Below are positions 26,108-35,541 of a DNA stretch of 64,000 nucleotides, one piece after another. Below the pieces are notes generated by a model, which saw only the letters and a program-made list of their open reading frames with translations, was not told where the DNA came from and searched no databases. The stretch covers positions 992,001 to 1,056,000 of the forward strand of contig NZ_CP017696.1 of NCBI RefSeq assembly GCF_002715865.1, given 5' to 3'. The position numbers were made by a program, and so were the translations under genes. The first letter of the stretch is position 1. Each line of letters opens with the position of its first letter. This DNA comes from Bifidobacterium asteroides DSM 20089 (GTDB taxonomy: Bacteria > Actinomycetota > Actinomycetes > Actinomycetales > Bifidobacteriaceae).

Positions 26108-26728
26108 ATGGTCGCTACCATCCATGGGTCGCCGGAGGCGGCCCCTGCTTCCTCCCTGCCGGAGTGCCGGGTCGATGCCCTGAGCCTCTTCCGAGGGCAC
26201 CCCAGTCCCGTCCCCCAGGCCCTGGAGGCCGTCCATGCCGGCTTCCCCTCAGTGGCCCAGGACTACTTCAGCGGCGACTTCAGCTTCGACCAGAACGTCA
26301 TTGTCCATCCCGACGCCACCTTCATCATCCATGTGGCCGGCGATTCCATGACCGGCGCCGGCATCTTCGACGGGGACCTGCTGGTGGTCGACCGGTCCCT
26401 GGAACCGCGTGAGGGGGACATCGTCATCGCCATCCTGGACGACGAGCTGCTGGTCAAGCGGCTGGCCAGACGCAATGGACGGACCATGCTGCGGGCCGAA
26501 AACCCCGCCTACCCCGACTTCATGCCCCAGGAGGGCGAGGAACTGGTCATCTGGGGGGTGGTCATCGGCAACTACCACTGGCAACGGGTGGATGCCAAGG
26601 GTGAACCTCGGAGCGGCTCTCCCCTGCCTCAGGTCACCTATCCCGGCCACACCCTGCACGGACGCAGGCGTACAGGGAGCCAGGACCGGAAACCCACCTA
26701 CCCTTCCACGGGGTGGGGGTCGGCATGA
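26108..26728 (+). CDS. umuD: UmuD-like SOS protein (LexA/S24 peptidase family)
   Basis: The 206-residue protein is the self-cleaving partner of the Y-family polymerase. A cleavage site of the AG type ([11 protein letters not shown]) precedes the catalytic Ser in GDSMTGAG and the catalytic Lys in ELLVKRL. E. coli UmuD has 139 residues; here there is a longer N-terminus and about 45 extra C-terminal residues rich in Arg, Gly and Pro. I chose ATG 26108 (GAGGTG four bases upstream); the ATG at 26084 directly abuts the LexA box and would leave no leader. Confidence 0.9.
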   Translation: MVATIHGSPEAAPASSLPECRVDALSLFRGHPSPVPQALEAVHAGFPSVAQDYFSGDFSFDQNVIVHPDATFIIHVAGDSMTGAGIFDGDLLVVDRSLEPREGDIVIAILDDELLVKRLARRNGRTMLRAENPAYPDFMPQEGEELVIWGVVIGNYHWQRVDAKGEPRSGSPLPQVTYPGHTLHGRRRTGSQDRKPTYPSTGWGSA

Positions 26729-28077
26729 GTGCGCAGAGACCGGTTGATCCTGCAGCCGGAACCGCTCTGACAGGCCGGGTGGTCCTGGCTGACGCCAACT
26801 CTTTCTTTGCCTCCTGCGAGGCCGTCTTCGACCCCTCCCTGGCTGACCGCCCGGTGGTCGTGCTGTCCAACAACGACGGCTGTGTGGTGGCCCGCAACCG
26901 CCCGGCCAAGGCCCTGGGCATCACCAACGGCACACCCTGGTTCACCATTCGTGAACGGGCCCTGCAGGACGGGGTGGTGGCCCGCAGCTCCAACTATGAG
27001 CTCTACGCCAGCCTCTCCCGACGCATGATGGCCATCATGGCCCATTTCCTGCCCAACCAGGAGGTCTACTCCATCGACGAGTGCTTCATGGACAGCATCT
27101 GGAACGACAAGCGCACTGTCGAGATCTGCCGGGAACTACGCGCCGCGGTCCTGCGGTCCACCGGCATTCCCGTCAGCGTGGGGGTGGCGCCTACCAAGAC
27201 CCTGGCCAAGGTGGCCAACCACTGGGCCAAGGACCATCCCTCGACCGAGGGGATCACCCTTTGGAGCCAGGTGGAGGCCCAGTATGGCGACCAGGCTCTG
27301 GCGTCAGTGCCCGTCAACCAGGTCTGGGGGGTGGGCCGACGACTGACCGGCAGACTCATGGGCATGGGCATCACCACCGCCCTGGACCTGCGCGATGCCG
27401 ATCCCTCCCTGATTCGGCACCGATTCTCCGTCATGCTGCAGCGCACCGTTCTGGAATTGAGGGGACGGCCCTGCATCGAGCCCGAGGGAGATGCCGCCAG
27501 GGGCGTGCGCACCAATCAGATTCTGTGCTCGCGCATGTTCTCCCACCCCATCGAGGGCTACCCCACTCTGGCCCAGGCGTTGAGCATATACGCCCAGAAG
27601 GCCTGCCGCCGTCTACGTCGGCAGCATGGCCTGTGCGGAAAAGTGCAGGTCTTCTGTTCCACCAGCCCCTATGCGCCCCAGCAGTTCTGCGCAGCCAGCC
27701 GGACCGTCCTCCTGGAGGATCCCAGCGACGATCCGCTGGTCATCGCCGGCGCAGCCAGCCGGGCGCTCAAGGGCCGGGTGGATCCGCACGCCCGCTGGAT
27801 CCGGGCCGGGGTGGTTCTGCTGGACCTGACCGATGCCGACCACTTCCACACCCTGGAAGGCCTGGACGCAGCCCGGGACACCCATGGCCTGGGGGACGTC
27901 CTGGAGAACGCCACCCGTCGTTTCGGCCCCTTCCGTGTGGGCGTAGGCTACGGAGGCATCCGTGGCAAGGGCCGGGGCGATGAGGACACAGGGGCCGATT
28001 GGGCCATGAACCGGGGCATGCTCTCCCCCCGGTCCACCACCCGCTGGGACGAGATGGCCGTGGCCCAGGCCCGTTAG
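26725..28077 (+). CDS. umuC: Y-family DNA polymerase UmuC (Pol V catalytic subunit)
   Basis: The 450-residue protein carries out error-prone translesion synthesis. Catalytic residues are seen in [17 protein letters not shown] and in [10 protein letters not shown]. The phrase [15 protein letters not shown] is typical of UmuC rather than DinB. The C-terminal part includes the little-finger region and a UmuC-type tail. The ATG overlaps the umuD stop (ATGA), so the two are translationally coupled under the LexA promoter at 26034. Its 3' end overlaps convergent comF by four bases. Confidence 0.95.
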   Translation: MSAQRPVDPAAGTALTGRVVLADANSFFASCEAVFDPSLADRPVVVLSNNDGCVVARNRPAKALGITNGTPWFTIRERALQDGVVARSSNYELYASLSRRMMAIMAHFLPNQEVYSIDECFMDSIWNDKRTVEICRELRAAVLRSTGIPVSVGVAPTKTLAKVANHWAKDHPSTEGITLWSQVEAQYGDQALASVPVNQVWGVGRRLTGRLMGMGITTALDLRDADPSLIRHRFSVMLQRTVLELRGRPCIEPEGDAARGVRTNQILCSRMFSHPIEGYPTLAQALSIYAQKACRRLRRQHGLCGKVQVFCSTSPYAPQQFCAASRTVLLEDPSDDPLVIAGAASRALKGRVDPHARWIRAGVVLLDLTDADHFHTLEGLDAARDTHGLGDVLENATRRFGPFRVGVGYGGIRGKGRGDEDTGADWAMNRGMLSPRSTTRWDEMAVAQAR

Positions 28078-28853
28078 AGATCCTCCTGGCCTGGAGGAAC
28101 GGCCGCCAGAGCCAAGGCAGCCAGCGGTAGGGCGCCTACAGCCTCCAGAGAACGAGCGCACTGGCGGATGGTGGATCCCGTGGTGATGATGTCGTCCACC
28201 ACCAGGACGGGATGGCCGGCCAGCCGTGAGGGATCTGCAACCGCAATCCGGCCTGCCAGCCGACGAGAACGGTCCCGGCGACCGCCAGCCTGGACGGACT
28301 TGGTTCTTACGGAGTCCATGGTCAGAGCCGATTCCACCCGGGCATCCAGACCATGCCACTTCAATGCCTGGACCAGGGACAGAAGGATCGGCTGCAGATG
28401 AACCCTCCCCCGCTTTCGCAGGGAGGCGGCCGAGGAGGGGGCGGGAACCACCAGAATCGCTTTCGCAGGCTTGGACCGGAGCAGAGGATCGATCAGCCTG
28501 GACAAGGCCGGAGCCAGATCGGCCATGACCTGGCACAGGGGTGCGTCCAAGGGCCGGTTGTCATGGTCCTTCCAGGCCAGAATGATCCGCCGGACAGGTC
28601 CGCGATATGGAGCGCAGGCCAGGGCCAGGCCTACGGCATAGGCGGGCGCGGGTACCGTCAGGGGTCGGAAGAGCAGGGATCTGCAACTGGGGCAGAGCAG
28701 GAAATCAGGACGGTCACAGCCTGCGCAGGCTCGAGGAGCCAGCAGATCCAGGGCCGAACTGGCCAAGACTGATGCGACGGCACAGGCGGCCCGTCGGAAC
28801 CGGCCGGATACCAATGGAAGATTGCGCATACCGCCCAGCCAACCCTCAACCAT
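28074..28853 (-). CDS. ComF-family phosphoribosyltransferase-like protein
   Basis: The 259-residue protein has an N-terminal zinc-ribbon (CAGC...CPSC at about residues 43-58) and a C-terminal PRPP-binding loop [13 protein letters not shown], the two marks of the ComF/GntX family. In naturally competent bacteria ComF helps DNA import; in others the role is unclear. Start is uncertain between 28853 and 28829 as neither ATG has a clear ribosome binding site. It stands alone, convergent with umuC. Confidence 0.85.
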   Translation of the reverse strand: MVEGWLGGMRNLPLVSGRFRRAACAVASVLASSALDLLAPRACAGCDRPDFLLCPSCRSLLFRPLTVPAPAYAVGLALACAPYRGPVRRIILAWKDHDNRPLDAPLCQVMADLAPALSRLIDPLLRSKPAKAILVVPAPSSAASLRKRGRVHLQPILLSLVQALKWHGLDARVESALTMDSVRTKSVQAGGRRDRSRRLAGRIAVADPSRLAGHPVLVVDDIITTGSTIRQCARSLEAVGALPLAALALAAVPPGQEDL

Positions 28854-28910
28854 AGAGGACAGGCAAGCAGGACAGGGCCATGTGCATGAACAGGCCGTCT
28901 GTTCGCAGAT

Positions 28911-29723
28911 TCAGACCAGGTCAGCCTCCATAGCCCGGATCAGGTCCAACGCATCGGCCGGATTGTGCACACGCAGAGCCATGGCACCGGCCAGCGCCGC
29001 TGGATAATCGTTGCCATCCGGATCCATCCGGTCACCAACGAAGGCGATCTGGCCGACATCCACGCCCAGTATCTTGGCCAGGGAGGTCATGGCGTAGGCC
29101 TTGTCGATGCCCTTGGCTGAGATGTCCACGCTGGTGGAGCCGCCGGACCGCACCTGCAGGTGGGGCAGGTCGGCGGCCACGGCCCTGGCCAGGGCATCCT
29201 TGCGGCTGTTGTCCGGATCCCAGGCCTCCTTGGCGTCGACAGGAGCCTGCTGACCCAGGGCGGAGAAGGTTATCTGGCTGCCGCGATCCTCGATGCGAGG
29301 ACCCCAGACCTGCTCCTCCCAGTCGCCCAGCTGCTTGGCCCTGCACTCCAGGCTGGCCTCGGCGGCCTGCCGGTCCTGGGCGCTCAGGTCGTGGGCGTAG
29401 ACGCATTCCCAGCTTCCGTCCTGCCAGCGGTAGTAACGGGTGCCACTGGTGGGCATCAGATGCAGCTGGTCGAAACGGGTGTCGTCGGGCAGGACATCCA
29501 GCACCTGGTCGCGGAACTGGCTGAACCGTCCGCCCGAGACGATGGCCACGGGTCGAAGCCGGGTCAGGGCGGCGAAATGGACAGCCATGGTCTGGTCCAT
29601 ACGGGTCTTGGACAGCGCCAGGGTATTGTCCAGATCGAAGGCCAGCACCCGTGCACCTGCGCAGATGGACCTTATGTCTTGGCTGCCCCACCAGGCCACG
29701 TTCACCGCACCGTCCTCCGCCAT
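28911..29723 (-). CDS. HAD-superfamily (IIB) hydrolase, phosphomannomutase-like
   Basis: The 270-residue protein has HAD motif I DLDNTLA, motif II in VAIVSGGR, a conserved Lys in KGIDKAYAM, and motif IV GDRMDPDGNDYP. The cap region with RGSQITFSALGQ resembles the eukaryotic-type phosphomannomutase/sugar-phosphate phosphatase group. The ATG at 29723 is preceded by GGGAG; two ATGs upstream lack proper spacing. Its place next to a cell-surface gene group suggests sugar-phosphate metabolism (inference). Confidence 0.78.
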   Translation of the reverse strand: MAEDGAVNVAWWGSQDIRSICAGARVLAFDLDNTLALSKTRMDQTMAVHFAALTRLRPVAIVSGGRFSQFRDQVLDVLPDDTRFDQLHLMPTSGTRYYRWQDGSWECVYAHDLSAQDRQAAEASLECRAKQLGDWEEQVWGPRIEDRGSQITFSALGQQAPVDAKEAWDPDNSRKDALARAVAADLPHLQVRSGGSTSVDISAKGIDKAYAMTSLAKILGVDVGQIAFVGDRMDPDGNDYPAALAGAMALRVHNPADALDLIRAMEADLV

Positions 29724-29793
29724 GATTGCTCCCATCCGCTTGTCGATCATCGCTCCATGCTACAAGACACCCTGAATCGACAATGCCTTCGAG

Positions 29794-30249
29794 ATGAGGG
29801 CTATGGTGAGTGTCATGATCAACGATCAGCCGCCTTGGGCCCGCACTGTTTACCGGGACAGCCATGGCCGGGGGATTCGTCGGCCCACCTTCGGCACCCG
29901 TCTGCCCCGCTATCGCACCAGGTGCGGGATCTTCGACGATCTGACCGCAGCACAGATCCGGCGGCTGGGCGCGGGCTGGCCCCAGCTGGTCAAGCCCGTC
30001 CAATTCGCCGTCGAGGATGTGCCGCCCTCCGATCCAACCCCCTGGGAGGACCGGTCGGACCTCTTCTCACGTAGCTTCCCGGCGAGCCGTGGCATCCCCG
30101 CCAGAATCGTCCTCTACCGGCTGCCCATCCAGAGCAAGACCCGAGACCGCACGGAGCTGGAGCTGATCATCCGCGACGAGCTGGTCCTGCAACTGGCAGA
30201 CCTTTACGGGCGCGACCCCGAGGAAATCGACCCCATGTGGGGACGCTGA
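29794..30249 (+). CDS. Metallopeptidase-family protein lacking the HExxH motif
   Basis: The 151-residue protein resembles the small actinobacterial metallopeptidase family found next to whiB2 (DUF1025 type): the core VQFAVEDVPP...ARIVLYRLPIQSKTR fits the family's central sheet. Where HExxHH is expected the sequence reads RDELVLQLADLYG, so the zinc-binding histidines are missing and it is probably not a peptidase. The start is uncertain among ATGs at 29794, 29803 and 29815; the last has the best upstream GGTGAG. Divergent from the HAD gene. Confidence 0.65.
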   Translation: MRAMVSVMINDQPPWARTVYRDSHGRGIRRPTFGTRLPRYRTRCGIFDDLTAAQIRRLGAGWPQLVKPVQFAVEDVPPSDPTPWEDRSDLFSRSFPASRGIPARIVLYRLPIQSKTRDRTELELIIRDELVLQLADLYGRDPEEIDPMWGR

Positions 30250-30259
30250 GGGCCGAATC

Positions 30260-31783
30260 TCAGGGCAGGACGGTGGAGTCCGGGCCGGAACGGATCACGG
30301 TGGTGGCAGGCATAAGCCCGTCAGGGGCCATGACCGCCAAACCGGCCAGGCCAGCCTGGTTGACCGCGTCCACGCCCAGCCGTGCGTTCCAGATCAGCCG
30401 GGAGGAGCCATGCCCGGAGTTCTCGTTCAGCCGCACGGCGGCCACCTGGTCGCCCAAATCGTGGGTTGAAAGCCCATGCGCGCAACCTGCTTCCATAGTC
30501 AGCGAGCGCTCCCCCAACTTGTTGCCTTTTTCGTCGAATCCAACCAGTTCGGCCTTGACCGGATCGGTCGATGGATTGACCAAGGTCAGGACGGCCTGAG
30601 CGGGCCGGGATATGGTCAGGGCCGAGGAGGAGGCGGCAGTCCCCGCAGGAATCAGAGCCAGGTCGGACTGGGACTGGTCCTGACTGCCCTGGCTGGTCAC
30701 CTGCAGGACTGCGTGGACGGGCCGGTCGGCATGCACCTGCAGAGCCAGCTTGTCATCGGGCACGCCGCCCAGATCCACTGCCGTTGCCTGAGAACCCTGC
30801 AAATCCAACCGCCGCAAGGATTGCTGGCCGCCCTCATCCATCCAGGACAGGTCCACAGCAGTGGCCTGGGAACCCTGCAGAAGAAGTGTGGCATGGTCTG
30901 CCCCGCGCAGGCCGGGAATGACCAGATCACGGCCGGGAGCCACCAGGGCAGTCGCCTGATCCGATCCGCGTGGCTCAAGTCCGTCCATGACATTGATGGA
31001 GACCGACATGGCCACCGGAGCCTGGGAGCTGCGAGCCTGGACATAGATGGCCTGCTGTCCAGGAGCCGCCGCAGACAGGTCGTATGAGGCGTGGCCGCCG
31101 GGAGCCACGGTCATGGTCTTCCCGGTCTCCAGGGACAGGTGTCCTGAGGAGTGCGACCCCTGGACCTCAAGACTGATCACCGTGGCCTTGGATGACGGAT
31201 TGTAGACCATCAGCCGCTGGGTGGTCCCTCTGCTGGTGGCGGGCAGCAGGAAGTCCCCGTCCATGACGGCCCGGGGACAGGCCAGCGCCTGGATTCCTCT
31301 AAGATCGCCCTTGGTGGCCCAGGAGACCATGCCGGCGGCAGCCCCCGTGCCCGGTTGAGACTTGAGCATCCGGGAATCGAAGGCAGTGGCCGAAGAGCCG
31401 GGGTCGAGCGAAGCGGCCATGACCTTCTGCCCATCCAAGAGATCGGGATCGATCACCGGGGTGCGTTGCCCACCCCCCATTGGGGTCAGGCTGGAACTGC
31501 CGATGGATCCGAAGGCGGCGGCGGTGACACGGGAGCTCAGATCGCCCTCCGATGCCTTGAACTGGTCATCGCCGACCTTGTCCTCGTCCGCCACCGCCAT
31601 TCGAGCCGGACAGTATGCCGCTACCTCTCGCTGGCTGACCCGACTGGAAACGACCGTCGATCCTCGGGCGCCATCAGCCAGTGAGGCAGGAGGCGCCCAG
31701 ATCAGAAGAGCGGCAATCAGGACCGCCACCAGGGGCGCCGTGACCAGAGCAGCCACCGAGGATCCCTTGCTTCGTACACTCAT
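30260..31783 (-). CDS. Secreted or membrane-anchored DUF5719-type protein
   Basis: This 507-residue protein begins with a basic stretch and one hydrophobic segment (VAALVTAPLVAVLIAALLIW), then a long extracytoplasmic part rich in Ala, Gly, Ser and Asp with repeated beta-like phrases (e.g. SQATAVDLSWMD and SQATAVDLGGVP). It has no catalytic motif I recognise. It is translationally coupled (ATGA) to the large glycosyltransferase gene, an arrangement conserved in actinobacteria near whiB2. Probable envelope function, details unknown. GGGGAG lies before the ATG at 31783. Confidence 0.75.
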   Translation of the reverse strand: MSVRSKGSSVAALVTAPLVAVLIAALLIWAPPASLADGARGSTVVSSRVSQREVAAYCPARMAVADEDKVGDDQFKASEGDLSSRVTAAAFGSIGSSSLTPMGGGQRTPVIDPDLLDGQKVMAASLDPGSSATAFDSRMLKSQPGTGAAAGMVSWATKGDLRGIQALACPRAVMDGDFLLPATSRGTTQRLMVYNPSSKATVISLEVQGSHSSGHLSLETGKTMTVAPGGHASYDLSAAAPGQQAIYVQARSSQAPVAMSVSINVMDGLEPRGSDQATALVAPGRDLVIPGLRGADHATLLLQGSQATAVDLSWMDEGGQQSLRRLDLQGSQATAVDLGGVPDDKLALQVHADRPVHAVLQVTSQGSQDQSQSDLALIPAGTAASSSALTISRPAQAVLTLVNPSTDPVKAELVGFDEKGNKLGERSLTMEAGCAHGLSTHDLGDQVAAVRLNENSGHGSSRLIWNARLGVDAVNQAGLAGLAVMAPDGLMPATTVIRSGPDSTVLP

Positions 31784-34700
31784 AGCTGCTCCCCTCCAAA
31801 GTAGCCTGGACGCGGCAGAGCCACCAGACAGTATCCCAGCAGGACCAGGGCCAGGGTCCACAGCCAGACCCTCCTCCAGGTGCTGGCCTCTGCTTTCGTG
31901 ACCCCAGTCATGTCAACACCCACATTCTTGCCGGACTGCGAGCTCAGGCGGAAATAGGTTCCCTGGGCGTTGGCTACCACCTGCTGGGCGCCATCGCTGG
32001 CGGTGATGTTGGACACCAGGTCATCGTTGGGCGTGGACCCCAAGCCCACAGCATCGGAACGGTCGACGGGCACATAGATTCCGCCAAAGCCCAGGTCGGC
32101 CACAGCGGCTACGGCCTTGGAGTCGGCATTGGCCATCAGGGCAGCCGCCGAATGCGAGAGGATATCCTCGCCGGCCAACCGACTGCCATTCACCCTCTGG
32201 ACACGCAGGGCGGGCGAGGCATCGATCAGCTCTCCTCGTAAGGTGTGCAGACCGGTGTAGGCTACGCGGCCATGGGAGGGCGAAGTCAGCACCAGCACCC
32301 GGTGGGACGGATCCTTGTCCAGGTAGTCTTCCGCCACTGCCGGAAGTTGCCGGCCGTCCGCGGACAGGGGCCCACCGACAGGCGCCACCAGACCGGCCAC
32401 CGCCACTGCAAGAGTGACCAGGGCCAGGACCAGGCCCAGCAAGAGTCTCAAAACCCGTCCGCCACCATCAATCGCAACAGCGGATGTTGAGGAGGACTGC
32501 GCAGGAGGCAGAGGCGGACGATCAGCATCGCTGTCAGGGGCCTGGTCATGCCCGGGAGCAAGGGGCGAGAAGGGACGAACAGCCCTGCCGGCCAGAAGAC
32601 CCAAGCAAGCCAGCAGCCCCATGAAGGCCATCATCATGCCGGGCAGGACCGAACCGGCCACTGGGCCAGCCTGGTCCAGACCAGTGCAGACCGCCTGCGA
32701 AATCAGCGCCAGGACCAGGCCCAACAGGACCGTAATCCAAAGTATCCTGGCCGCCTTGAGCGCCCGAGGCACAACCAGAGCAACAAAGGCCAGCAGAGCC
32801 ACCGCCAGTAGACAGCAGGCCAATGTGGTCGGGCGCCAGAGTTCAGGTCGCCACCTGATAAGCCCCGGGACCGAAGCATCCAAGCCCAGCAGGCGGGCCA
32901 GCAGTTCCCCCAGGCTCCCGGTTCGAGGCTGGCCGGTTAGGTCCCCCGTGGGAATCATCAGGTCTGCGAAAAGCTGCCTCCAAAGCCCCTCCTTGGCATG
33001 ATGCAGGGAGTTGACCAGGGTGGGCGCCAGTGCCAGCAGCGAAGGCAGGGGCATCAGCAGCAGCATGATCCGATGAGAGGGCACCAGGCAGATTGCCATG
33101 ATAAAGAGCGGAATCATGGCCAGTATGAGCTGAGGTTCGGCTGCCAGGACCGGCAGGAAGCAGATGGAAGCCAGAGCCGCCTGCTGCACCGAAGCCTTGG
33201 GGTGCACGGGGGCCTCGGTCTGATACAACCCCACAGCCTTGAAAACGAAGGCAAAGGCGGCAGGCATAAAGGCCATGACTGTCAGCATGGGCAACTGCAG
33301 ACCATCCACGATGCCCAGGGCGAATGCCAGAAAGGCCCAGGTCAACCCCAGCAGGACGCGGATGGGATTGGATCTGGTGACCACGCCTGTCAGGGCCCAG
33401 AAGGACAAAGCGGCCAATCCCGTCTCCGCCAGGAGCATCAAGGCCATGGCCTGGGCCACATGACCGCCAGTCAGCAGGGCGAAAGGCAGGAGCACAAGGA
33501 GGAAGGGAGCAGGAACTGCGGGCTGTCCCACGCCCCCGGCCCAGGACCAGGAGGTGGTGGCCGCCGCCAGAAGACGGGACCAGTCGGCCCCTGACGAGGG
33601 CAGGGAGGGCGCATGGATGGCCCCTCCCGAGAAGACGGCGCGACAGATGGGCCAGTGGGTGGCCACCAGGGCCACCAAGACTGCTATGGTCATCCCTGAC
33701 GCCCAGGCCAGGCGGCGCAGGAACTGCTGGCGCAAATGAGCCAGGGCCAGGTGGCTGAGCATAGGGTGTTCCTGCTGGTCGTGGAAAGCATGCCTGCGCT
33801 GCCGCCACTGCCGTATCTGCTGGCTGTTGGCCTGAAGAATGTCCAAGCGACGGGGACCGCCATGGCAGGCGGAAGTCAGACGGCGACGCATGGTCAGCAA
33901 GGCTGCAGGACGAGCCAGAATCCGCCAGGGCGCACACAGGCGGCAGAGGGCCCTATAAGGCCGTTTGCCGATGAGATCAATGGCCATGAACCACAAAGCC
34001 GCCAGAACCCGCCAGAGCCAAATCAACGGCCACCATGGCAGGGCAAAATCAGTCATCAGGTAGCGCTCCCGAGCCAGTATCGGACCCATGGAGGCATCCA
34101 AGGGATGGTCAGGCTGCACCGGCCGTCCATTCCGGTCACGCAATCCGCTCATCCGGGCGCTGGCATGGGCCATCCGGGCGTTGGGCACCACCACCACCCG
34201 TCCCCCCGACAGGCAGATACGACGACAGAGGTCGTCGGCTTGGCCGAAAGTGCCAGCCCAGCCGCCTGGACCACCCAGATTCCTCATTGTCTGCATGGGC
34301 ACCAGAGCGCCAGCCAGGCTCACTGCGAAGACATCCTGGCGCGCGTCATACTGCTCCTGGTCGGGCTCGCTTTCCACTACAAGGCTCACCGTTCGGTGAT
34401 GGTAGGCATACCGACCCACGTCCCGCAGTCCCACGCCCTGCCAGTCATACTGCTTGGCGCCCAGCAGGGAGGCGGTGGGATTGCTGTGCCAGGTGTCCAC
34501 CAACTTGTCCAGGCAATGATTATCCAATGGACGGCAGTCGTCGTGCAGAAGCCAAAGTGCGCGGATCCGACCGGGCAGACGGGCATAGCCAAGCGCCTTG
34601 TCCACGGCATCGCCGAAGGAGGAGGCGCCCCGGGCGCGAACCACCTGCACCTCCACCCGCGCTGGCCCGTCCACCGGAAACTGCGCATAGAGAGGCCCCA

Positions 34701-34920
34701 CAGTGGTACCCGAGCAATCCGCGATGACCAGGACCCTGGGCAAGAGGCTCTGTCGCAGGAGGGCACGCAGGGTGTCAGACAGGTAGGTCAGGTCATGCTC
34801 GACCGTGATCACCGCCGCAACCGCATCCTCCACATGTGGGCTGGCGGCAGGCGAACATTCTTTTATGCCTGCAGAGAGGACCTGCCGGACATCCTGGGCT
34901 TGAGGCGCGACGAAACTCAT
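31780..34920 (-). CDS. Large membrane glycosyltransferase (GT2 domain plus many membrane segments)
   Basis: The 1046-residue protein has an N-terminal GT2 domain (VAAVITVEHDLTYLSDTLRALLRQSLLPRVLVIADCSG; acid motif WLLHDDC; GWAGTFGQADDLCRRI) and then about twelve or more membrane segments, followed by an outside domain (PSHRVLVLTSPSHGRVAYTGL) and a last membrane helix near the C-terminus. It probably builds or exports an envelope glycan. I chose the ATG at 34920; the longer frame uses a TTG. It is followed by the DUF5719 gene. Confidence 0.82.
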   Translation of the reverse strand: MSFVAPQAQDVRQVLSAGIKECSPAASPHVEDAVAAVITVEHDLTYLSDTLRALLRQSLLPRVLVIADCSGTTVGPLYAQFPVDGPARVEVQVVRARGASSFGDAVDKALGYARLPGRIRALWLLHDDCRPLDNHCLDKLVDTWHSNPTASLLGAKQYDWQGVGLRDVGRYAYHHRTVSLVVESEPDQEQYDARQDVFAVSLAGALVPMQTMRNLGGPGGWAGTFGQADDLCRRICLSGGRVVVVPNARMAHASARMSGLRDRNGRPVQPDHPLDASMGPILARERYLMTDFALPWWPLIWLWRVLAALWFMAIDLIGKRPYRALCRLCAPWRILARPAALLTMRRRLTSACHGGPRRLDILQANSQQIRQWRQRRHAFHDQQEHPMLSHLALAHLRQQFLRRLAWASGMTIAVLVALVATHWPICRAVFSGGAIHAPSLPSSGADWSRLLAAATTSWSWAGGVGQPAVPAPFLLVLLPFALLTGGHVAQAMALMLLAETGLAALSFWALTGVVTRSNPIRVLLGLTWAFLAFALGIVDGLQLPMLTVMAFMPAAFAFVFKAVGLYQTEAPVHPKASVQQAALASICFLPVLAAEPQLILAMIPLFIMAICLVPSHRIMLLLMPLPSLLALAPTLVNSLHHAKEGLWRQLFADLMIPTGDLTGQPRTGSLGELLARLLGLDASVPGLIRWRPELWRPTTLACCLLAVALLAFVALVVPRALKAARILWITVLLGLVLALISQAVCTGLDQAGPVAGSVLPGMMMAFMGLLACLGLLAGRAVRPFSPLAPGHDQAPDSDADRPPLPPAQSSSTSAVAIDGGGRVLRLLLGLVLALVTLAVAVAGLVAPVGGPLSADGRQLPAVAEDYLDKDPSHRVLVLTSPSHGRVAYTGLHTLRGELIDASPALRVQRVNGSRLAGEDILSHSAAALMANADSKAVAAVADLGFGGIYVPVDRSDAVGLGSTPNDDLVSNITASDGAQQVVANAQGTYFRLSSQSGKNVGVDMTGVTKAEASTWRRVWLWTLALVLLGYCLVALPRPGYFGGEQL

Positions 34921-34978
34921 GCGTTCCAGTCTACGCAATCCAGGTCACCGGATGCCCCGCTCGGGCACCTGCGGCGAT

Positions 34979-35296
34979 TCAGACCTGACGCTGCGCGCGC
35001 ATCCGCTTCTTGTAACGGCGGCGCTCCCGTTCACTCATGCCACCCCAGATGCCAAAGCGCTCGTCGTGTTCGACTGCCCAGTCCAGGCACTCCTTTCGGA
35101 CGGTGCAGTCGGCGCAGACCCGTTTGGCCTCCTGAGTGGAGCCTCCCTTGCCCGGGAAGAATGCCTCCGGGTCGGTCTGTGCACAGAGCGCCTCGCTTCG
35201 CCAGGATGGTCCGATATTGACTTCGAACCATTGCATCAGCGGCGTCAGCCTATTTTTAGTTGTACTGCTGTATCGAGTGTCTATAAAACCACTCAT
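34979..35296 (-). CDS. whiB2: WhiB-family regulator, WhiB2/WhmD-like
   Basis: The 105-residue protein has four cysteines in WhiB spacing (CAQTDPEAFFPGKGG...CADCTVRKEC) that bind a 4Fe-4S cluster, the GIWGG turn, and a basic DNA-contacting tail (ERRRYKKRMRAQRQ). Position next to a GT2 gene, a DUF5719 gene and a metallopeptidase-family gene supports orthology to WhiB2, linked to septation. The ATG at 35296 is preceded by GGGGTC; a shorter start at 35236 is possible. Confidence 0.88.
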   Translation of the reverse strand: MSGFIDTRYSSTTKNRLTPLMQWFEVNIGPSWRSEALCAQTDPEAFFPGKGGSTQEAKRVCADCTVRKECLDWAVEHDERFGIWGGMSERERRRYKKRMRAQRQV

Positions 35297-35541
35297 AGCG
35301 ACCCCCCAGTCCCTAGTGTGTTTACACACTTTTATTACAGCCGCTGCGGAGGTCTTCTGTCAACCCCTAAATGACTGCAAGCGCAACTGGGCAACACGTG
35401 GAGGCGGCGGTATCGCCCGAAGAGGAGCTGCGGATGGGGGTCAGACTATACTATGACTGGTTTAAGCACGCGTTACCGCCATCCCGGTCCTTTCAGCCGG
35501 CATGGCCCCTACAGCGACAGCCGATGAGGAAGGCATAACCA

